Source: Nitrobium sp046350935 (GTDB lineage Bacteria; Nitrospirota; Thermodesulfovibrionia; Thermodesulfovibrionales; Dissulfurispiraceae). From it: a stretch of DNA of 64,000 bases. The stretch's first letter is position 1. Each line of letters starts with the position of its first letter. Of the stretch, positions 62,441 through 64,000 are shown piece by piece. Location: NCBI GenBank assembly GCA_046350935.1, contig JAXLZK010000014.1:1-64000 (forward strand), given 5' to 3'. The notes beneath the pieces are model-generated. The model made no database searches, had not been told where the DNA came from, and saw nothing but the letters and a program-made list of their open reading frames with translations. A program made the position numbers and the translations under genes.

Positions 62441-63178
62441 CTAGCCGAGCGCCTCGGGGTGCGGAGTAGGGTCAGAGCAGGTGCCGAGGGGGATGGGGCC
62501 GCCGAAGACGCGGTAGTGTTCCTTCAGCAGCTCGCATACCTCCACGGGATCATCCACTATTTGAAACAGAGAGAAATCCTCGCGGCTGATGGTGCCCTGC
62601 ATCACCAGGGTGCTCTTCATCCAGTCGATGAGCCCCTGCCAGTACGACTTCCCGAAAAGGATGATGGGAAAGGACTCGATCTTGCCGGTCTGCACCAGGG
62701 TCAGCGCCTCGAAGAGCTCATCCATGGTGCCGAAGCCGCCGGGGAAAATGATAAAAGCCATGGCGTACTTGATGAACATCAGCTTGCGCACGAAGAAGTA
62801 GCGGAAAGAGAGCCTGATGTCCTGGTACCCGTTGGACATCTGTTCGTGGGGGAGCAGGATGTTCAGCCCCACCGACGTGCTCTTGCCCTTTTTCGCGCCC
62901 TTGTTCGCGGCCTCCATGATCCCGGGACCACCCCCGGTGATGACCGAAAAGCCGGCGCTGGAAAGCATTTTCGCCACCCTGACCGCCTGCTGGTAATAGA
63001 GGGAATCCTCGGCAAGGCGTGCGCTGCCGAAGATCGTTACCGCGGGCCCCAGGTTGTAGAGGTTTTCAAACCCCTCCACCAGTTCCGCCTGTATTCTGAA
63101 GACTCTCCAGGTCTCGGATTTCCTCAGGTCCTCGATATGGACCTTTTTCCCGTGATCGATCTGATCGTCCCTGTTCAT
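62441..63178 (-). CDS. LOG-family (TIGR00730-type) Rossmann protein
   Basis: A 245-aa protein with the nucleotide-binding TGGGPGIMEAANKGA (81-95) and the catalytic LOG motif PGGFGTMDELFE (146-157). LOG proteins release cytokinin-type adenines from N6-modified AMP or act as AMP/pyrimidine monophosphate nucleosidases; the physiological substrate in bacteria is often unclear. ATG 63178 has GGAGGG upstream. It follows rmuC by 7 nt. The C-terminal 15 residues are close to the assembly gap but the stop is present. Confidence 0.9.
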   Translation of the reverse strand: MNRDDQIDHGKKVHIEDLRKSETWRVFRIQAELVEGFENLYNLGPAVTIFGSARLAEDSLYYQQAVRVAKMLSSAGFSVITGGGPGIMEAANKGAKKGKSTSVGLNILLPHEQMSNGYQDIRLSFRYFFVRKLMFIKYAMAFIIFPGGFGTMDELFEALTLVQTGKIESFPIILFGKSYWQGLIDWMKSTLVMQGTISREDFSLFQIVDDPVEVCELLKEHYRVFGGPIPLGTCSDPTPHPEALG

Positions 63179-63185
63179 TTCCCTC

Positions 63186-64000
63186 CTACTCCTTGTCGAA
63201 TTCCAGGGCAAGGTGCCCCATGCTCCGGGGCGTCTGCCCCACCTCCGGGGGAGATTCGATTTCCTTGGCGCTCGACACGCCGAGGTCTTTGAACTTCCTG
63301 ATGGAGGGGATCAGACGCGTCTCCATGGACCGGACCCCCTCATTATAGGACTCTACCGCCTTGCGGAGGGAGGTCCCTGTCTTCGAGTAGTGCTCCAGCA
63401 CCACGCAAAAGCGCTCGTAGAGGTCCTTCCCCAGCTTGCAGATCTCCTGGGCGTTCCGGGTCACCTGCTCCTGCTGCCACCCGTAGGCAATCGCCTTGAG
63501 CAGGGCGATGAGGGTGGTGGGGGTGGCGAGGATCACCTTCTTGACGCTGCCGTCCTCGATCAGCTTGTGGTCGTGCTCGACGGCGGCGCTGAAGAAGGAC
63601 TCGCCCGGAAGGTACATGACCACGATTTCCGGAGACTGCGTGAACTGGTCCCAGTAAGACTTCATGCTGAGGAGGTTCATATGGCTCCGCACGCTGCTTA
63701 CGTAATGGGAGAAAGCCTTCTTCCTCTCCTCCTCGGTCGCCGCGGAGGCGGCCTGCAGATAGGCGTCCACCGGAGCCTTGGCGTCGATGACGATGATCCT
63801 TCCGTTGGGAAGCCGCACTATAAGGTCGGGCCGCAGCCGTCCGGAGTCCGTGGAGACCGACTCCTGCTCGTAGAAATCGCAATAGGCGGTCATTCCCGCA
63901 AGCTCGGCGACCCTCCGCAATCCCAGCTCCCCCCAGGACCCGCTCGTCCTGGGTCTTCTGAGCACGGTCACCAGGCTGCTGGTTTCATGCTGGAGCTTTT
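63186..64000 (-). CDS. rmuC: DNA recombination protein RmuC family, 5' part outside window
   Basis: RmuC proteins limit rearrangement at inverted repeats and have a nuclease-like core. The 271 visible residues include the family core GSWGELGLRRV, LRPDLIVRLPNGRIIVIDAKAP (PD-(D/E)XK-like Asp and Asp-x-Lys) and LATPTTLIALLKAIAYGWQQE. The N-terminal coiled coil expected in RmuC lies beyond the right edge, so the gene is partial. The C-terminus is short and ends ALEFDKE. Confidence 0.92.
   Translation of the reverse strand, partial: KLQHETSSLVTVLRRPRTSGSWGELGLRRVAELAGMTAYCDFYEQESVSTDSGRLRPDLIVRLPNGRIIVIDAKAPVDAYLQAASAATEEERKKAFSHYVSSVRSHMNLLSMKSYWDQFTQSPEIVVMYLPGESFFSAAVEHDHKLIEDGSVKKVILATPTTLIALLKAIAYGWQQEQVTRNAQEICKLGKDLYERFCVVLEHYSKTGTSLRKAVESYNEGVRSMETRLIPSIRKFKDLGVSSAKEIESPPEVGQTPRSMGHLALEFDKE

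Overview
The window is a high-GC, gene-dense chromosomal piece of a draft assembly (two runs of exactly 100 N). Futalosine-pathway menaquinone genes, dsrAB-type sulfite reductase genes, several sigma-54 promoters and activators, and PAS-rich sensor kinases suggest an anaerobic or microaerophilic Gram-negative bacterium. Nitrospirota (Thermodesulfovibrionia-like) is my best guess and Desulfobacterota the alternative. This is inference from gene content, since no rRNA or tRNA gene was seen.

Layout. 0-7.5 kb: mqnE-mqnC (minus), then uvrA, a BaiN/HI0933-type flavoprotein, maf and a zinc-ribbon protein (plus). 7.5-12.6 kb: cold-shock protein, O-methyltransferase and cyclophilin (minus); a spore-lyase-like radical SAM protein, an exported methyltransferase, a 44-aa DUF3096 microprotein and a Met-rich exported protein (plus). 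12.6-17.2 kb: malQ, a complete IS4-family element with 9-bp target duplication, and a dispersed-repeat region. 17.2-19.8 kb: PAS histidine kinase and plsC (minus). 20-26.5 kb: TauE-like exporter and a phosphate operon with two almost identical pstS copies (pstS-pstS-pstC-pstA-pstB-phoU); a four-unit Pho box precedes the second pstS. 26.5-30.7 kb: an operon of an SspB-like adaptor, a small nuclease-fold candidate and an NtrC-type regulator, then an amidohydrolase and lgt. 30.9-39.4 kb: hybrid sensor kinase and rhomboid protease, CIRCE-groES-groEL, and mltG-ispG-TrmN6-like methyltransferase. 39.5-45 kb: a Crp/Fnr regulator divergent from dsrAB, a second large copy of the dispersed repeat, and two dipeptide-type ABC permeases.

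45-59 kb is a nitrogen-control island: glnE, cheW, glnA-glnB with a glutamine-amidotransferase gene, an unknown helical protein, amt, glnB/K, a second amt, an outer-membrane-like protein, an OsmC-like protein and a GAF sigma-54 activator. I read four sigma-54 promoters here. Two share an upstream GTAGTTTGCWGCA word that may be the activator's site. GlnE, GlnB and GlnA form the classical adenylylation circuit, and the paired Amt/PII genes link ammonium uptake to it. 59-64 kb: trpE-trpG-trpD, with trpD cut by an assembly gap, then a LOG-family protein and rmuC (minus, running off the window).

Most notable: DsrB lacks the cysteine that should bridge its iron-sulfur cluster to siroheme (Glu175 instead), while DsrA keeps all four ligands, and no other dsr gene lies nearby. 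Also notable are the putative sigma-54/UAS regulon, a dispersed composite repeat in three copies, a 26-bp perfect inverted repeat at the 3' end of plsC, and several genes whose promoter lies directly at the start codon, suggesting leaderless mRNAs.
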